Source: Rotaria socialis (taxonomy: Eukaryota > Rotifera > Eurotatoria > Philodinida > Philodinidae). From it: a DNA stretch of 64,000 bases. Location: positions 1 through 64,000 of the forward strand of contig CAJNYU010001727.1 of the NCBI GenBank assembly GCA_905331475.1, read 5' to 3'. A program made the translations under genes and the position numbers. Every line of letters begins with the position of its first letter. Position 1 is the stretch's first letter. Positions 62,201 to 64,000 of the stretch are shown piece by piece. The notes under the pieces are model-generated. The model was not told where the DNA came from. It saw only the letters and a list, made by a program, of their open reading frames with translations, and made no database searches.

Positions 62201-63745
62201 ATAACTAAAAGATTAATTTAGAATCTAATTAAATCTCCGCATCGTTTTCAATTTCTATCGAGACTAACGAATTTTCAATACACAAACAATGATTTACTAC
62301 CGATACTTGAACAACAACTCGAAATCTTTTATTCTACGACAGACTTCTGAGTGGAACGATTTAAAGAATAAGAAATGATGAATTGATAAGAGCACGAGCT
62401 TCCCGAATAATTCTTACTCCTGCAAATATTTTCTTCACTGTTTAGAATTCCACAATATAAAAAAATATCTATAACTCATAATGGAACCAATGAATGAAGA
62501 TTTAAGACATTACTAAAAACTCTACATTAAAGTCTTCTTATTCTGCTGGAATTCACGCGTAATTTCTTTCGCTATGAGACAGTTTTCAGTGATGATCTAT
62601 TTGTTTACCGATTCAAATTTTCTTTTTCTTGTTGTGCTTCTTTAGCTAATAATTCATTGCTTTTGACTTTTTTTTCCAAATGACCATTATCAACTGATAA
62701 TTTTTTGATTTGATCGCTCAATACTTGTACTTGTAAATTTGATGAATCTCCAGTCTGAATTAATTTTGACGTTGAAAGTTGTTGCGTTAATTGATGATTT
62801 AAATGAATATTTTCTTCTGTTAATCGTTTTACTTGTAATTCAATTGTTTGCATTTGTTGACGTTGTTGAGGATGTACATTTGTTGGTTCATGTTTATGTT
62901 GAACAGAATCCAATTGAGCATGAAGCATTTGAATTTCTAGTTCTTTATCAGTTTTTTCTTTCAATAAAACATTAGAACGATGTTTTTCTCCGTTGAGTTC
63001 ATCAGTCAATTCTTTGATTCGTTTCATTGAATTTGTTTTTATTTCTTTAAAATAAACAGAATGAAATTTTATTTTATAATAAGAAATAGAAAATCTACCA
63101 TCCTCATATGCTTTAGCTGATTCATCCATAACTTGACCAATATGTGCTTGTGGATCAACTTTTTTACCTTGTGTTAACTAAATATTGAAATATGGATATG
63201 AAATTATGTATTGTTTTTCTCTTACTTTACTCCAATCTTGTCGGAGTACAGATTGTTTATTTGCAATCTTATGCATAATAATATCTAATTCATCTGTTGA
63301 TAAAGGAAATGCATCAAGTGCAGACATCAATTCAGTAACAACAACTTGCGATGAAGGTAGAACTAGAAAATTGATTTGAAATAGTAGAGAAAATAAGTGA
63401 AGAAAGTAAGTAACTTTACCTTTAATGAGATCAGCAACTTTTGCGGGTATTTTTTGTTGTTGTTTTACAGGCATTGTATTTGTAGAAACAACAATGACTG
63501 GACCTGGTGTTTCCTTTTGAGGAGGTGGTTGTCGGTGAATCAATTGTTCATGTTGAACCGGACTTGAGGAAGATGGTTGAACAGGAGCAGATGACGGTAC
63601 AGCATTGACCTGCTAGAAGAAGAAGAAAAAATATAATCTTATCTAATTGTATTTCGAAAGTGTGCATCTGATTCAAATCTATTGAACTCACAACGTCACT
63701 AGAAAGATGAATACTCAAAACTGCGAGATAGCGGAGATGCCTCAT
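59228..63745 (-). CDS. Long coiled-coil protein, RRBP1/kinectin-like
   Basis: Exons (minus): 63745-63692 (tentative), 63612-63420, 63362-63226, 63177-63099, 63044-62609, 62204-61823, 61768-61712, 61657-61626, 61559-61496, 61437-61324, 60535-60485, 60225-60154, 60091-60020, 59969-59784, 59650-59468 and 59287-59228. They sum to 2172 bp, 723 residues, with no stop and consistent phases. A Pro/Gln-rich leader (HRQPPPQKETPGPVIV) is followed by LMSALDAFPLSTDELDIIMH and QDWSKLTQGKKVDP. The latter resembles the conserved region before the coiled coil of ribosome-binding protein 1 and kinectin. Nearly all the rest is heptad-patterned coiled coil. RRBP1 and kinectin are ER-membrane proteins with an N-terminal anchor. 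None is obvious here, so the true first exon may lie beyond the window or the gene may be another golgin-like protein. Confidence 0.65.
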
Positions 63746-64000
63746 ACTGGACTCGTCAATCTGATGCAGAATGAATTCTTAAATGTCTACCTACAAGAAT
63801 CAATGTATGTCAAAAGTCTCGCTTGAACGGTTGATACAAAACATGCGGATGCTAGTGACTTATTGACAATCATTCCGTAGCTTGCCATATCAATGATTGA
63901 ACATATAAAACTGCGTTGAATAACACAATCATTTCACTATCGTCAAGATGAATCGAACAAAAGGCCACATTATACGCACTTTTACGAGATCTTATAGATA
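63746..64000. other. Sequence upstream of the coiled-coil gene, to window end
   Basis: No recognisable exon. It could contain the promoter, or an intron if the gene starts outside the window. Confidence 0.3.

Noticed and set aside
1-64000. CRISPR arrays, prokaryotic operons, rRNA and tRNA genes
   Set aside because: No regularly spaced identical repeats with unique spacers, no Shine-Dalgarno-led gene clusters and no recognisable rRNA or tRNA sequences were found by eye; a tRNA scan would be needed to be certain.

Overview
This window looks like nuclear DNA of an invertebrate animal, most likely a bdelloid rotifer. The inference rests on several features: strongly AT-rich DNA, genes split by very short introns of about 48-80 bp, intronless genes with a foreign look, small scattered DNA transposons, and a mix of intact and decaying copies of conserved animal genes. 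There is one 100-base assembly gap (50881-50980) and two isolated N bases. Nothing in the sequence fixes the species.

Layout. 1-8600: mostly non-coding, with a one-exon gene for a tachykinin-type amidated neuropeptide (2329-2736) and four transposon relics: an 18-bp-TIR MITE, a nested fold-back element, a MULE relic with a FLYWCH finger, and a hAT relic with a BED finger. 8971-13656: an orphan secreted-type ORF with a frameshifted signal peptide, an intronless rhodopsin-type GPCR, and an eight-exon monoamine-type SLC6 transporter on the minus strand with an exact 19-residue internal duplication. 18420-25909: dynein light chain Tctex-type, a dead CNNM (cyclin M) gene with at least five in-frame stops, a MYCBP homologue and an endonuclease/exonuclease/phosphatase-fold enzyme. 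26409-29226: two tandem paralogous genes of unknown function. 30424-31485: an intronless NAD(P)-binding epimerase-like gene resembling fungal proteins as recalled. 31983-36714: two ~1-kb direct repeats around a dead Tc1/mariner transposase; one copy carries a hAT MITE that itself contains a mariner-type MITE. 38559-44883: a secreted orphan, a FEM1 pseudogene and two low-complexity proteins. 45000-51900: gene-poor, with a striking inverted iteron element (47975-48485) and a tandem repeat next to the gap. 51978-53626: an intact two-exon PrimPol. 54000-58500: gene-poor. 58569-58928: a secreted orphan. 59228-63745: a 16-exon coiled-coil gene resembling RRBP1/kinectin.

The genes do not form an operon or pathway. 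Two link loosely to neural signalling (tachykinin-type peptide, monoamine transporter) together with an orphan GPCR; ligand-receptor pairing is not implied. Splice structures given here were derived by hand from GT-AG sites and frame. For the SLC6, PrimPol, coiled-coil and paralogue genes the exon lengths add up to whole codons without stops, which supports them. Family assignments rest on motif recognition, not database searches.
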